Positions 1-9,548 of a stretch of 64,000 nt of DNA are shown one piece after another. Positions within the stretch are counted from its first letter, which is position 1. Each line of letters opens with the position of its first letter. The notes beneath the pieces are model-generated. The model saw only the letters and a program-made list of their open reading frames with translations, ran no database searches and was not told the origin of the DNA. This DNA comes from Chelatococcus sp. YT9 (GTDB lineage Bacteria; Pseudomonadota; Alphaproteobacteria; Rhizobiales; Beijerinckiaceae), in the NCBI RefSeq assembly GCF_018398315.1, contig NZ_JAHBRW010000001.1:4162501-4226500 (forward strand). The letters run 5' to 3'. The position numbers and the translations under genes were made by a program.

Positions 1-1225
1 GGCCGTCTGTCAGATTTTCGATCGCCGCGCCCGATCCGGAGAGCTTCATGCGCCAGAGTTGGTCGCCCTCAGCCGGCGTCAGACGACCCGCCAGCGTGAA
101 ACGCGAAGCTCCGGCGCGGAGGTCGGCCGATGTGATAACGAGCTCGCCGGCTTTCGCATCCCAGGTGGAGGAAACCGCGAAATTGTCCACGGTCACAGGC
201 GGCTGGTCAGGATCGTCCATGACAACAACGCCGCGCCCGCCACGCAAGGTCGCATCGAATGCCGCGAGCGTGTCATTCGCATCAACAGTCAGATCGAGTT
301 TGCCCGAGAGCGGCATGTCGGTCGTGACGAGCGGCGTGCGCACGCCGTTGAGCGCCAAGAGATCCGAGACCGGCATGTCGTCGACGGTCATCGACACGCG
401 CCGTTCAGTGCCCGCCGCTGTCCCCATCACCGTGCCGGAGACCTGCCATGGCCCGTTCCTGCCTGTTAGGCCGAAGCCGAAATGCAGTTCCCCCGGGCCC
501 GGGCGCGCCACATTGAAAGAAACGTCATCGAAGTTGATCCGTTGGCGTCGGGTGTCGTCGATCAGCGTCAGCTTGGCTCCTGACAATCTGACACGCTCGA
601 CACCCGCGACCGCCGAATCGCCTCCCGACACAAGGTCTATGAAGGAAACCGCTCCGACGGCGATGGGGAGCGGGGCCTTGTCGGGAACGGAGCCGGTTGT
701 GGCGGGAGTTTCGGGCCCGGCCTGCAGCGATGGATCTGCTGGCGCTGCTTCGGGAGGATCGGCCTCCCCCGCTGTCAGTGCGAGGCCGCCATCGCGCGCC
801 ACGAACAGGCGGAGATCAAGGCCGCTCAGCTCCACCGAACGCGGAACGATCTCTCCCCTGAGCAAGGCCCAGGAAGATACGGCGATCTCCGCCTCTTGCG
901 CCTTCAGCAGGCTGAGACCACGCGGATCGCGCACATCGATCCTGTCCACCCTCAACGTGGGACCGTGGCGCGTATAGGTAATGGCCGTGTCTGCGAGGTC
1001 CACCTTCCATCCAGGTCCCAACCGTTCCGCCAGATGCGAGGCGATCGGATTGGCGATATCCCCGATCAGGATGGGGCTGATCAAAATGCGAAGAGCAGCG
1101 ACGCACAAAAGAATGACGATCCCGCTCGCCACACAGAGCAAGGTGCTGCGAAGGACGCGCGACGGTCGCTTCCTGGTCACTTTCCGAATGCGCCGCCTGG
1201 GCCGCAATCTACGAAGAGCTGCCAT
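1..1225 (-). CDS. AsmA-like / DUF3971-type envelope protein, N-terminal part (runs off the window)
   Basis: The reverse strand is open from an ATG at 1225 to the window edge, giving 408 residues with no stop. An in-frame TGA lies just upstream of this ATG, so it is the only ATG available. The protein begins with an Arg-rich cytoplasmic tail, followed by one membrane span near residues 27-50 (LLCVASGIVILLCVAALRIL). A long extracytoplasmic beta-rich region comes next, with repeated patterns such as RVDRIDVRDPRGLSLL and VRLSGAKLTLIDDTRRQ that are typical of AsmA/YhdP/TamB-like bridge proteins. Relatives help move phospholipids between the inner and outer membranes. The gene is divergent from the peroxiredoxin gene. 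The family call rests on architecture and pattern. The C-terminal domain that would settle it lies outside the window. Confidence 0.7.
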   Translation of the reverse strand, partial: MAALRRLRPRRRIRKVTRKRPSRVLRSTLLCVASGIVILLCVAALRILISPILIGDIANPIASHLAERLGPGWKVDLADTAITYTRHGPTLRVDRIDVRDPRGLSLLKAQEAEIAVSSWALLRGEIVPRSVELSGLDLRLFVARDGGLALTAGEADPPEAAPADPSLQAGPETPATTGSVPDKAPLPIAVGAVSFIDLVSGGDSAVAGVERVRLSGAKLTLIDDTRRQRINFDDVSFNVARPGPGELHFGFGLTGRNGPWQVSGTVMGTAAGTERRVSMTVDDMPVSDLLALNGVRTPLVTTDMPLSGKLDLTVDANDTLAAFDATLRGGRGVVVMDDPDQPPVTVDNFAVSSTWDAKAGELVITSADLRAGASRFTLAGRLTPAEGDQLWRMKLSGSGAAIENLTDG

Positions 1226-1575
1226 ATCGAATCAGCAATGGCTCTCAATCAGGCCATGCAGTGATGGCAGGGATAAATCCTCGGTCCATCCATCTCCTGT
1301 GCCACGGCCTGGGGTCGAAGAGACGACGGACCAAAAGGCATTCCCGCTCCTTGCTGCATGAGAATCGCTCGGCATCACCTGTCGGCATACGGTAGCGACC
1401 GCGGATCGGCGGCCATAAATTCAGCTGCGCCAGACACCCGCAGATACTATAGCCGATCCTGCGCGAATGCCGATGGCAGATCGCGACAACGCGCTGGAAG
1501 TTTACCGGATTCGCGGGAGGCTATCGCCTTCCCGACGCACTCTAAACCGCCTCAATCTGACGAAAGGAAGGCACT
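1226..1575. other. Divergent intergenic region, no gene seen
   Basis: These 350 bases separate the AsmA-like gene (reverse) from the peroxiredoxin gene (forward) and should hold both promoters. Short open frames here lack a ribosome binding site and resemble no known protein. No clear hairpin or RNA gene was found. Confidence 0.5.
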
Positions 1576-2040
1576 ATGACCTTGACGAGCGGATCCGCCG
1601 CGCCGGATTTCGAATTAGCGGTCAGCGCCGGCAGGACGGTTTCCCTTGCCTCCCTGCGTGGTCGGAAAGTGGTTCTTTATTTCTATCCGAAGGACGACAC
1701 CAGCGGCTGCACCCGGGAAGCGATGGACTTCAACGCCTTGCGCGCCAAGTTCGCGGCAGCGGACACAGAGGTCATCGGCGTGTCGGCCGACGATCTCGCC
1801 AGCCACGACAAGTTCAAGGCCAAACATGGCCTCGCCCTGACGCTCGCCGCCGATCCCGACAAGGCAGCAATCGAGGCCTACGGCGTTTGGGGGGAGAAGA
1901 AGCTCTACGGCCGCACTTACATGGGTATAGAGCGTACGACTTTCCTCATCGATGCAACCGGCCATATCGCGCAGATATGGCACAAGGTGCGCGTGCCTGG
2001 TCATGCGGAAGCTGTGCTTTCCGCCGCTCGTGCGCTTTAG
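1576..2040 (+). CDS. bcp: Thioredoxin-dependent thiol peroxidase (BCP/PrxQ family)
   Basis: This 154-residue peroxiredoxin reduces hydrogen peroxide and organic hydroperoxides in the cytoplasm. The AhpC/TSA fold is clear: APDFEL near residue 9, then YFYPKDDTSGCTREAMDF, which carries the peroxidatic Cys45 and the conserved Thr42. It is the only cysteine in the protein. E. coli BCP has a resolving cysteine five residues later, and that position is Met50 here. The enzyme should therefore be of the 1-Cys type or use an external thiol. The start has a good AAGGAAG ribosome binding site. Length matches the family. It stands alone between the AsmA-like gene and the M23 peptidase gene. Confidence 0.93.
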   Translation: MTLTSGSAAPDFELAVSAGRTVSLASLRGRKVVLYFYPKDDTSGCTREAMDFNALRAKFAAADTEVIGVSADDLASHDKFKAKHGLALTLAADPDKAAIEAYGVWGEKKLYGRTYMGIERTTFLIDATGHIAQIWHKVRVPGHAEAVLSAARAL

Positions 2041-2220
2041 GCCGCGATGATCTGCGACGTCCGAATGCTGGCATGGTCGATCCGCTCGCTCAAAGCACCT
2101 GATATCAAAAGAAAATCTACCGAAGGTTGCGTATAATTCTCGTAACAACCTTTTACGGTGATTTAACCGCGGGATGCCATTAATTTCCCCCTATCTGTGA
2201 CAGACCGGGGGCGAATCGGC

Positions 2221-3495
2221 ATGGCGGAGGGGCAGGGCCTGCTCGGAAGGGACGAACCGTTCAGGAACCTCAGCTTCGCTGGGCAGGCCAAGCGCGACTA
2301 CATCTTCATCGGTCGTCCTGTCGCGCTTGCCTTCGCGATCGCCTTCGTTTTGGCGGTGGCGTGGGCGGCTACGGCAACCTGGGCTTTCGTCTTCAGAGAC
2401 GGACTCGTCAGCAAGATGGTCTCTCGCCAGGCCGCACTGCGCTACGAATACGAGGACCGCCTGCGTGACTTTCGCGGGCGGCTCGACGAAGTCACCGATA
2501 AGCAGGTGATCGATCAGGACATCTTTGACGAGCGTATTATGGAACTCCTCAAGCGTCAGGTTCAGCTTGAGGATCGCCAGGCGATGATCGATTCGCTGAT
2601 CAGGCAGGCCAATATGCCCGTAGGTGGTCCCATCGTCGCCGGCGATGCGGCGGGAGTCAGCGTCTTCACACCCCCCAGTACACCGCCCGCCAATGGGGTC
2701 AGCATTTCCAAGCCCCCTCCCCCTGCTCAGCCGAGCAACTTCGGTTCCCCGCGCCTTCCAGCCCATTTCTCATCGGATAAGTATTCGCTGGGCGAGCGCA
2801 TCCTGCGCGCAAAGCGCTTCGCGGACGCGATGGACCGACGCCACCTGGCGGCACTCAATGGTCTCAGCCAGCATGCGCAGCGCAACTCATCCCTGCTGAA
2901 GGGCGTGATTGCCGAGATCGGGCTTGATCCGGACACGATCATCGGTGTCGGTCAGCGGTCGGCACAAGGTGGGCCGCTCGTCGGGCTGGACAACGCGAAA
3001 ACAGATCTTTTCACGCGCTCTGCCGTGACAGCCCAGATCCACCTGAGCAGCTTGCACAAGCTGCGTCGTACAGTCGACAGCCTCCCACTGCGCCGACCGG
3101 GGTTCGATTCTACGATCACAAGCGGCTTCGGCGTCCGCACGGATCCGTTCACGCGGGGGCTCGCGCTCCATTCAGGCATCGATTTCGCCCAAGCGGAGGG
3201 GACGCCCGTGTTCCCGACAGGAATAGGGCGAGTGACCGTCGCGGATTATACGGGGGGCTACGGTAAGATGGTGGAAGTGGACCACGGCAATGGCGTGGTC
3301 ACGCGCTACGCCCATCTCGCGGAAATCGACGTGCGCCCGGGAACGCTCGTGACGATCGATACGCAGATCGGCAGGGTCGGCAGCACCGGGCGCTCGACCG
3401 GCCCACATCTGCATTACGAGACGCGGATTGGGGGGGAGGCGATCAACCCGACCCGCTTCCTGCGTGCAGCAGATCTCCTGGCCGAGATTCGCTAG
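2221..3495 (+). CDS. Membrane-anchored M23 (LytM) metallopeptidase
   Basis: The protein has 424 residues. An N-terminal cytoplasmic stretch is followed by one membrane span (ALAFAIAFVLAVAWAATATW), a charged coiled-coil region rich in Arg, Asp and Glu, a Pro-rich linker, and a C-terminal LytM domain. The zinc ligands are complete: His317 and Asp321 in LHSGIDFA, and the His396-x-His398 pair in GPHLHYE. Intact ligands suggest an active peptidoglycan endopeptidase rather than a degenerate EnvC/NlpD-type activator. The coiled coil still resembles division-linked LytM factors. A GTG at 2197 would add eight residues. The ATG at 2221 is preferred because GGGGG precedes it, while the GTG has no ribosome binding site. 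Confidence 0.87.
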   Translation: MAEGQGLLGRDEPFRNLSFAGQAKRDYIFIGRPVALAFAIAFVLAVAWAATATWAFVFRDGLVSKMVSRQAALRYEYEDRLRDFRGRLDEVTDKQVIDQDIFDERIMELLKRQVQLEDRQAMIDSLIRQANMPVGGPIVAGDAAGVSVFTPPSTPPANGVSISKPPPPAQPSNFGSPRLPAHFSSDKYSLGERILRAKRFADAMDRRHLAALNGLSQHAQRNSSLLKGVIAEIGLDPDTIIGVGQRSAQGGPLVGLDNAKTDLFTRSAVTAQIHLSSLHKLRRTVDSLPLRRPGFDSTITSGFGVRTDPFTRGLALHSGIDFAQAEGTPVFPTGIGRVTVADYTGGYGKMVEVDHGNGVVTRYAHLAEIDVRPGTLVTIDTQIGRVGSTGRSTGPHLHYETRIGGEAINPTRFLRAADLLAEIR

Positions 3496-3552
3496 GCGCG
3501 CCCGCCTCCCCTGCCCGACCGGCGATCGGATAGGCATAGGCGGAACGCCCGA

Positions 3553-4681
3553 TCAGTCGATGTCCTCGACCTTGTCCGCAGACCCGTAGATGCGCGCGGC
3601 GAGCGATGCCTCTATGAACGGATCAAGCTCCCCATCAAGGACGTCTTGAGGTGTCCCGGAGGTCACCCCCGTCCGCAGATCCTTGACGAGTTGATAGGGC
3701 TGCAGCACGTAGGAACGGATTTGATGCCCCCAGCCGATTTCGCTCTTCGAAGCGGCTTCTGCCGAAGCCGCCTCCTCACGCTTTTTCAGTTCGAGCTCGT
3801 AAAGACGCGCGCGAAGCATATTCCAAGCTGTCGCGCGATTCTTGTGCTGTGAGCGCTCGTTCTGACAGGCCGCGACAATGCCTGTGGGAATATGAGTGAT
3901 GCGAACCGCCGAGTCGGTGGTGTTGACGTGCTGGCCGCCGGCACCGGACGAACGATAGGTATCGATCCGGCAATCCGATTCCTTGATATCGATCTCGATA
4001 CGATCGTCGATCACCGGATAGACCCAGGCCGAGGCGAAGCTCGTGTGTCGCCGGGCGTTGGAGTCGAAAGGGGAAATCCGGACGAGCCGATGGACCCCAG
4101 ATTCCGTCTTCAGCCAGCCATAGGCATTGTGCCCCTTGAGCAGCAATGTGGCCGACTTGATCCCCGCTTCCTCGCCATCGGTCTCTTCGATGAGTTCGAC
4201 CTTGTAACCCTTGCGCTCGCCCCAGCGGGCATACATGCGCATGAGCATACGTGCCCAGTCCTGGCTCTCGGTGCCGCCGGCACCGGAGTGAATCTCGACA
4301 TACGTGTCGTTCTGGTCGGCCTCACCGGACAGCAATGTCTCGACCTGGCGCCTGGCGGCATCCGCCTGCAACGCCTTTATGGCCGCCTCCCCCTCGGCGA
4401 CGACGCTCGCGTCCTCTTCCATCTCCCCGAGTTCGATGAGAGTGATAGCGTCATCGAGCTCGCGCTCGATGCGAGCAATCGCCGACAAGCGGTCTTCGAG
4501 TTCCGTGCGCTCGCGCATCATCTTCTGCGCGGCTTCGCCGTCGTTCCAGAAATTCGGATCCTCAGAGAGAGCGTTCAGCTCTTCCAGGCGTTTTGTTGCA
4601 GCATCCCAGTCAAAGATGCCTCCTCAGCAGTCCCACGGACTGCTTGGTGGTTTCGACGAGAGCTTCGATCTCGGCTCGCAT
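3553..4681 (-). CDS. prfB: Peptide chain release factor 2, with programmed +1 frameshift
   Basis: RF2 terminates translation at UGA and UAA codons. The 5' frame runs from the ATG at 4681 through 23 residues (ending VGLLRRHL) to a TGA at 4612-4610. The remaining 352 residues are in the +1 frame and begin [13 protein letters not shown]. Joined, they give 375 residues, the normal RF2 length. The stop-codon recognition motif SPF is at residues 203-205 and the GGQ catalytic motif at 248-250. The junction is the classical RF2 autoregulatory site, so the in-frame TGA is not a mutation. No strong ribosome binding site precedes 4681, but this N-terminus matches alphaproteobacterial RF2. The gene follows amiC and mrcA on the same strand. 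Confidence 0.95.
4610..4624 (-). promoter_or_regulatory. prfB programmed +1 ribosomal frameshift site
   Basis: Read on the reverse strand the site is AGGAGG CAT CTT TGA C. An internal Shine-Dalgarno-like AGGAGG lies three bases before the slippery CTT codon, which is followed by UGA and then C. This reproduces the E. coli arrangement. When RF2 is scarce the ribosome pauses at UGA and slips forward by one base, making full-length RF2. Confidence 0.93.
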
Positions 4682-4874
4682 GGCTAGCAAATGTCTCTGT
4701 GAATGTTCAGTCGCACACGCGACCCTGTGCTCATAGAGCATCGGGCGACCGACTGTAAACCGGCACCGGGTGCGATGCTGTGAAGGGATTATGGGAAGGC
4801 GGCGGCGCCTCTTCAACCACGCCGGCGCGCAGCAACGGCTCTGGAGGGGCTATCCGAGACGGTGAGCGGCCCCC

Positions 4875-7352
4875 TTAGTAAAGGCCACCGGTACCGGCAC
4901 CGACACCGCCCCGCCCTCCGCTGTCGGCGTTCACAGCGCCTGTCGCGCCGCCGCCAGCTGCCATGGCAACCCCGTCAGGTGGCGCAGTGCCCGGCTTGAA
5001 GGCTTCGAGGATCGTTCCCTTCCCGCCGCCGGAGCTGCGCAGACCCGAATGGGCATCGACTTGAATGAGCTTGATGCCCGGCGGAACGCGGAACGGCGTT
5101 GCCGGCTTGTCCTTGAGGGCCATGCTCATGAAGTCGCGGAAGATCGGCGCAGCCAGCGCGCCAGCGGAAACCCGCCCGCCAAGCGAGCGCGGCTTATCGT
5201 AGCCGAGGAAAACGCCGACCGCGAGATCCGGTGAAAAGCCGACGAACCAGACATCCTTCGCGTCATTGCTCGTCCCGGTCTTGCCGGCGAGGGGCTTGCC
5301 GACGCTCTTTACGACAGTCGCTGTGCCGCGCTGCACGACGCCCTCAAGAATCGACACGATCTGGTAAGCCGTGAGCGGATCGAGAACCTGCTCACGCTTG
5401 TCGACCAGGGTCGGCTCGCGCTGGTCGGACCACGAATCGGCATTGCAATTCACGCATTGGCGCTCGTCATGCCGATAAACAGTCTTGCCCCAGCGGTCCT
5501 GAATGCGATCGATCAAGGTCGGTTTGATGCGGCGGCCGCCGTTCACGAACATCGAATAAGCTGTCGTCATCCGCAGCACGGTTGTCTCGCCAGCGCCAAG
5601 GGACATGGAGAGAAGCTGCGGCATGTCGTCATAGACGCCAAAACGCTTGGCGTACTCGGAGACAAGAGGCATGCCGACGTCATGCGCCAGGCGGACGGTC
5701 ATCAGGTTCTTCGACTGCTCGATACCGTAACGCAGCGTCCGCGGGCCAGCGAATTTCCTGTTGTAGTTCTCCGGGCGCCAGACGCCGAGGCCAGGCCCTT
5801 GATCGAGCTCAAACGCGCCATCCACGACGATGCTCGACGGCGTATAGCCGTTGTCGAGGGCGGTCGCGTAGACGAAGGGCTTGAAGGAAGAGCCGGGCTG
5901 GCGCCAAGCCTGCGTCGCGCGATTGAACTCGCTCTGGTCGAAGGAGAAGCCGCCCACCATCGCAAAGACACGGCCGGTATTGGGGTCCATCGCGACGAGC
6001 GAGCCACCGATTTCAGGAATCTGGCGCAGACGGAACTGGGCGCCCTTGCCGTCGATCGGCTCGGCGTAGATCACATCACCCGGCTGCAGCGCGGCGTTGA
6101 CGCGGCCTTTGCGCGTCCAGCGAATACCGTCAAGACCGATGGTGCCCGTCTGCCGTTCGGTATGTACCGCACCGGACGGCTCGCGGGCGGGCTGCAGGCC
6201 AATGGTCGCCTTCTGGGCATCCGAGGAGAGAACCACGGCGAGCTGCCACGGCTTCACGTCTCCATAAGCCTTGATCTGAGCGAGGGCCGCACCCCATTCA
6301 CCCTGCGAGAGATCGATCTTCTGTTGCGCTCCGCGCCAGCCATGGGATTCGTCATAACGGACGAGACCATCGACCAGGGCCTTGCGCGCCATAACCTGCA
6401 TAGTGGGGTCGAGCGTCGTGCGAACGGAAAGTCCGCCCTCGTATAGCTCCTTCTCGCCGTAACGCTCCGCGAGCTCGCGACGGACCTCTTCCGTGAAGAA
6501 GCCGGCAACCGCCGAGCTCTCCGGAAGCGAGCGTGGAGACACTCCGAGCGGAGACGCCTTGGCTTTGTCACCATCCGCGCGCGAGACGTAGCCGTTCTCG
6601 ACCATGCGGTCGATCACCCAGTTGCGACGCTCGATCGCTGCCTCCCGTTGCCGGAAGGGATGGTAATTTGTTGGAGCCTTGGGAAGCGCCGCGAGATAGG
6701 CCACCTCGGCGAGGGTGAGCTCATTGACGGACTTGCCGAAATAATTGAGCGCAGCGGCAGCCACGCCGTAGTTGCCTGGCCCACCGCCAGCCGTGCCGAG
6801 ATAGATCTCGTTGAGGTAGAGTTCGAGGATGCGGTCCTTGGAATAGACCGACTCCATACGGAGCGAGAGGATCAACTCCTTGATCTTACGCTCATAGGTC
6901 TGCTCGTTGGTGAGCAGGAAGTTCTTCGCCACCTGCTGGGTGATCGTCGATGCGCCTTGCTGACGGCGGCCGCTGCTGCGCAGGTTGTTGATCACGGCGC
7001 GGGCCACGCCTTCGGGATCGACGCCGCCGTGCTTATAGAAGTTCTTGTCTTCAGCAGACAGGAAGGCTGCGACGACCAGCGGAGGGATTGCCTGAATCGG
7101 CAAGAACAGCCGGCGCTCGCGCGAGTACTCGGCCAGAATGGCGCCATCGCCCGCGTGAACGCGGGTCGTCACCATGGGCTCATAGTCCGCAAGCTGCGTA
7201 TAATCCGGCAAATCCTGGGAATAATGGTGGAAGACGTAGCCAACCACGCCGGCACCAATCAGGAACAGGATAGCGCCCGCCGTGAACGCAAAGCCGATAA
7301 AGCGCAGAATCAGTCGCATACAATTGGTCCAAAGCCGACGCCGGGAAGGCAC
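4875..7352 (-). CDS. mrcA: Penicillin-binding protein 1A (class A, bifunctional)
   Basis: This 825-residue protein polymerises and cross-links peptidoglycan at the inner membrane. It has an N-terminal membrane span (FIGFAFTAGAILFLIGAGVVG) and a GT51 glycosyltransferase domain with the catalytic Glu in FLSAEDKNFYKHGGVD. An OB-like insert follows, then a transpeptidase domain with the SxxK box in PGSSFKPF, SKN in the SxN position, and KTG in AGKTGTSNDAKDVWFVGF. The tail is Gly-rich. The GTG start at 7352 has GGGAGGGG nine bases upstream. An ATG at 7319 (MRLILRF) matches the usual start of alphaproteobacterial homologues and cannot be excluded. It lies between amiC and prfB on the same strand. 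Confidence 0.94.
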   Translation of the reverse strand: MPSRRRLWTNCMRLILRFIGFAFTAGAILFLIGAGVVGYVFHHYSQDLPDYTQLADYEPMVTTRVHAGDGAILAEYSRERRLFLPIQAIPPLVVAAFLSAEDKNFYKHGGVDPEGVARAVINNLRSSGRRQQGASTITQQVAKNFLLTNEQTYERKIKELILSLRMESVYSKDRILELYLNEIYLGTAGGGPGNYGVAAAALNYFGKSVNELTLAEVAYLAALPKAPTNYHPFRQREAAIERRNWVIDRMVENGYVSRADGDKAKASPLGVSPRSLPESSAVAGFFTEEVRRELAERYGEKELYEGGLSVRTTLDPTMQVMARKALVDGLVRYDESHGWRGAQQKIDLSQGEWGAALAQIKAYGDVKPWQLAVVLSSDAQKATIGLQPAREPSGAVHTERQTGTIGLDGIRWTRKGRVNAALQPGDVIYAEPIDGKGAQFRLRQIPEIGGSLVAMDPNTGRVFAMVGGFSFDQSEFNRATQAWRQPGSSFKPFVYATALDNGYTPSSIVVDGAFELDQGPGLGVWRPENYNRKFAGPRTLRYGIEQSKNLMTVRLAHDVGMPLVSEYAKRFGVYDDMPQLLSMSLGAGETTVLRMTTAYSMFVNGGRRIKPTLIDRIQDRWGKTVYRHDERQCVNCNADSWSDQREPTLVDKREQVLDPLTAYQIVSILEGVVQRGTATVVKSVGKPLAGKTGTSNDAKDVWFVGFSPDLAVGVFLGYDKPRSLGGRVSAGALAAPIFRDFMSMALKDKPATPFRVPPGIKLIQVDAHSGLRSSGGGKGTILEAFKPGTAPPDGVAMAAGGGATGAVNADSGGRGGVGAGTGGLY

Positions 7353-7478
7353 GAAAACGAGCCCCTCCCAACACCCTGTCGATCGGTCATCCCGCCAGCC
7401 CCCAAACGATTACTTCTACCATAAGGTGAGGCAACAGTGCCAGCGCAGCCGGTCTGTACCCTGGTACATCACCGACAA

Positions 7479-8789
7479 CTATGGAGAAAAGGCGACACCG
7501 CCAGCTTTTTCGGTGGGCGAACGCTGGGAGAAATAGCGGCTGATGGCTTCGTTCAGCGCGCTGGCGGCACTTTTCTGCCACTCATCCGAAACAAGAAGCG
7601 CCGCGTCCTTAGCGCTTGAGAGATAACCAAGTTCCACCAGCACGGACGGCACGTCGGGAGCCTTCAGGACCCGGAATCCGGCCGACCGGTGGGGGTTCTT
7701 GTTCAGAAGCACCGTGCCCCTGAAGCTGTCGATCACATTTCCGGCAAATGAGTTCGAAAACGTCCGCGTTTCACGTTTGGTGAGATCGGCGAGGATACCG
7801 ACGATCTCATCGGGATCTTCCGCCGCCTCGACCCCGGCGATTTGGTCGGCCAGGTTTTCCTTGTCGGCGAGGCGAGCGGACTCGAGATCGGTGGCAAGAT
7901 CGGAGCCCGTGTAGATCGTTGCGCCGCGCACTCCTCCGCCGGACCCCAACGTATCGGCGTGGATGGAAATGAAGAGATCGGCACCGGCCTGCCGGGCCAC
8001 CCTGGTGCGGGCGCCCAAGGCAATGAAGGTGTCCGTCGTGCGCGTCATCATCACGCGATAACGGCCGGATGCTTCGAGTATGTCCCTCAGCCGCTGGGCG
8101 AATGCGAAGACGACGTCCTTCTCGAGTACGCCCTCGCTCGTCTGGGCACCAGGGTCAATACCCCCATGACCAGGATCGATCACCACCAGCGGCAGCGCCT
8201 CGTTCTTGGGGCCGTGGGTCACCGCTTTCGGAGGATCCGGTGGCTGTTGACCGGGCAAACCATCGCCTGAATCGACCATCGGCCGAAGCGCGGCCTTGCG
8301 ATACGCCGCGCGCGTCGCCTTGTTCAGTTCGATGACGAGTTCCGCTCCAGAGGCCGTGGGGACGGTTTCGACGCGGCCGACAAGTGCTGGCTCGCGCAGG
8401 TCGATGACCACACGCGAGCGCTCGGGCGCGAACAGACCGAATCGGAACGATCCGATGAAATGCCCCTTGCCCGAAGGTGGGCGCCCTGCATTCTTCGGTA
8501 ACTGGAAATTGACCTCTGGCAAGTCGATGATGACCCGGTCCGGCCGCTCCAGGAGGAACGCCTTTGCCTCAACGCCTGCCGAGAGCGTGAATGTCAGCCG
8601 TGCGGTGTCCTTGCGCGCATCGACGGCGACCGCCGTGGCCCTGACCATGTTGGCCTGGCGCGCGGCCGCATCCGCTGGCCGGCCGTCTGTGGCCCCGGCG
8701 CCAGCAGGAAAGCCCCACAATGGCAGCAGAAGCACCCCGGCTAGGGCAAAACGCACGAGGCGCTTTTGGATTTCAGTCGTCGTGTACAC
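7479..8789 (-). CDS. amiC: N-acetylmuramoyl-L-alanine amidase with AMIN domain
   Basis: This 436-residue periplasmic zinc amidase cuts the stem peptide from MurNAc during cell separation. It has a signal peptide (FALAGVLLLPLWGFPAGAGA), an AMIN targeting domain over about residues 45-150, a linker, and an Amidase_3 domain. Zinc ligands and catalytic residues are visible in VIDPGHGGIDPGA, the Glu of EGVLEKDV, the His of FISIHADT and the Glu of SVLVELGYLS. The start is GTG with a weak ribosome binding site. The gene leads the amiC-mrcA-prfB run and is divergent from rne, a grouping often seen in Rhizobiales. Amidases of this type are usually activated by LytM factors; the M23 protein at 2221-3495 is one possible partner by inference. 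Confidence 0.93.
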   Translation of the reverse strand: MYTTTEIQKRLVRFALAGVLLLPLWGFPAGAGATDGRPADAAARQANMVRATAVAVDARKDTARLTFTLSAGVEAKAFLLERPDRVIIDLPEVNFQLPKNAGRPPSGKGHFIGSFRFGLFAPERSRVVIDLREPALVGRVETVPTASGAELVIELNKATRAAYRKAALRPMVDSGDGLPGQQPPDPPKAVTHGPKNEALPLVVIDPGHGGIDPGAQTSEGVLEKDVVFAFAQRLRDILEASGRYRVMMTRTTDTFIALGARTRVARQAGADLFISIHADTLGSGGGVRGATIYTGSDLATDLESARLADKENLADQIAGVEAAEDPDEIVGILADLTKRETRTFSNSFAGNVIDSFRGTVLLNKNPHRSAGFRVLKAPDVPSVLVELGYLSSAKDAALLVSDEWQKSAASALNEAISRYFSQRSPTEKAGGVAFSP

Positions 8790-9548
8790 AAGGCATCCGT
8801 ATCATTCACGCTCCATCATCCGCGCTGGCCTCGATCGATCCCCCTCGATCGTTTCGCCGGCCGGCACGCGAAGCTTCTGATCCGCCCCACTATGTAAGGC
8901 ATACGTCACTGATGGTTAATCAATCATTCAGGCTCCTTGACGGTTTGGAAACAGCGTTGCGCGCATATCACCTTGTGGATGACGCTTGCCAAAGGCGGCT
9001 ATGCGTCTGTAATGAAATCATGTCTCCGTTTCGGTGTACGCGCGGCGCCTTCAAGGACCAGCGCGGCGGCAGCCAGACAAGCAAGACGGCTGGGCCCCCC
9101 ACGGCCTGCGCCTGCCAGTCGGGCACCTCGGTACGGAACTGAAATAATGGCTGCGGTGCATCCGTGGCCTCTCGCGGAAACCGGCCACGGCGTTCGCGGG
9201 CTTCATGAGTTAAAGGCTTGGAGGATATGGGCAGCTCACCGGATCGGGCACGCCTCGCAGCAACGCTGGCCGTCACAGACACGGCGGCGGAGTTTGCGCA
9301 TCCGTCCGTGTTTTCCGCCTGCCGTCCCCGCCCGGCCCGTTGTGCATCCCATCTTTCACTTCCATCTGGCGCCGGCCTCCCCCGGCGCGTCAGCGTGCTT
9401 TCGCGTGTCCCCGCCTCTCCGGCGGGTTGGACTGGCAGATTGTTCCCGATTGGCAGACCGTCGCTCCACAGCGGCGCCATGGCCTTCAGCATCAAGACGT
9501 CCAGGCCCATGACTCTCCGCGCGACAGCCGCCCATACGAGAGTTAACA
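8790..9548. other. Long divergent region and probable rne 5' leader
   Basis: About 760 bases separate amiC from rne. The open frames on both strands have no recognisable product, and none has a convincing ribosome binding site. The length suggests that rne has a long untranslated leader. In E. coli the rne leader lets RNase E limit its own mRNA. No perfect long hairpin was recognised by eye. Confidence 0.4.

Noticed and set aside
48-977. 309-codon forward open frame at the window start
   Set aside because: The reverse strand encodes a coherent AsmA-like protein here; the forward product is Ser/Arg/Pro-rich shadow sequence.
3095-3125. tRNA-like GGTTCGATTCTACGATC segment
   Set aside because: It lies inside the M23 peptidase gene and no acceptor or anticodon stem could be built around it.
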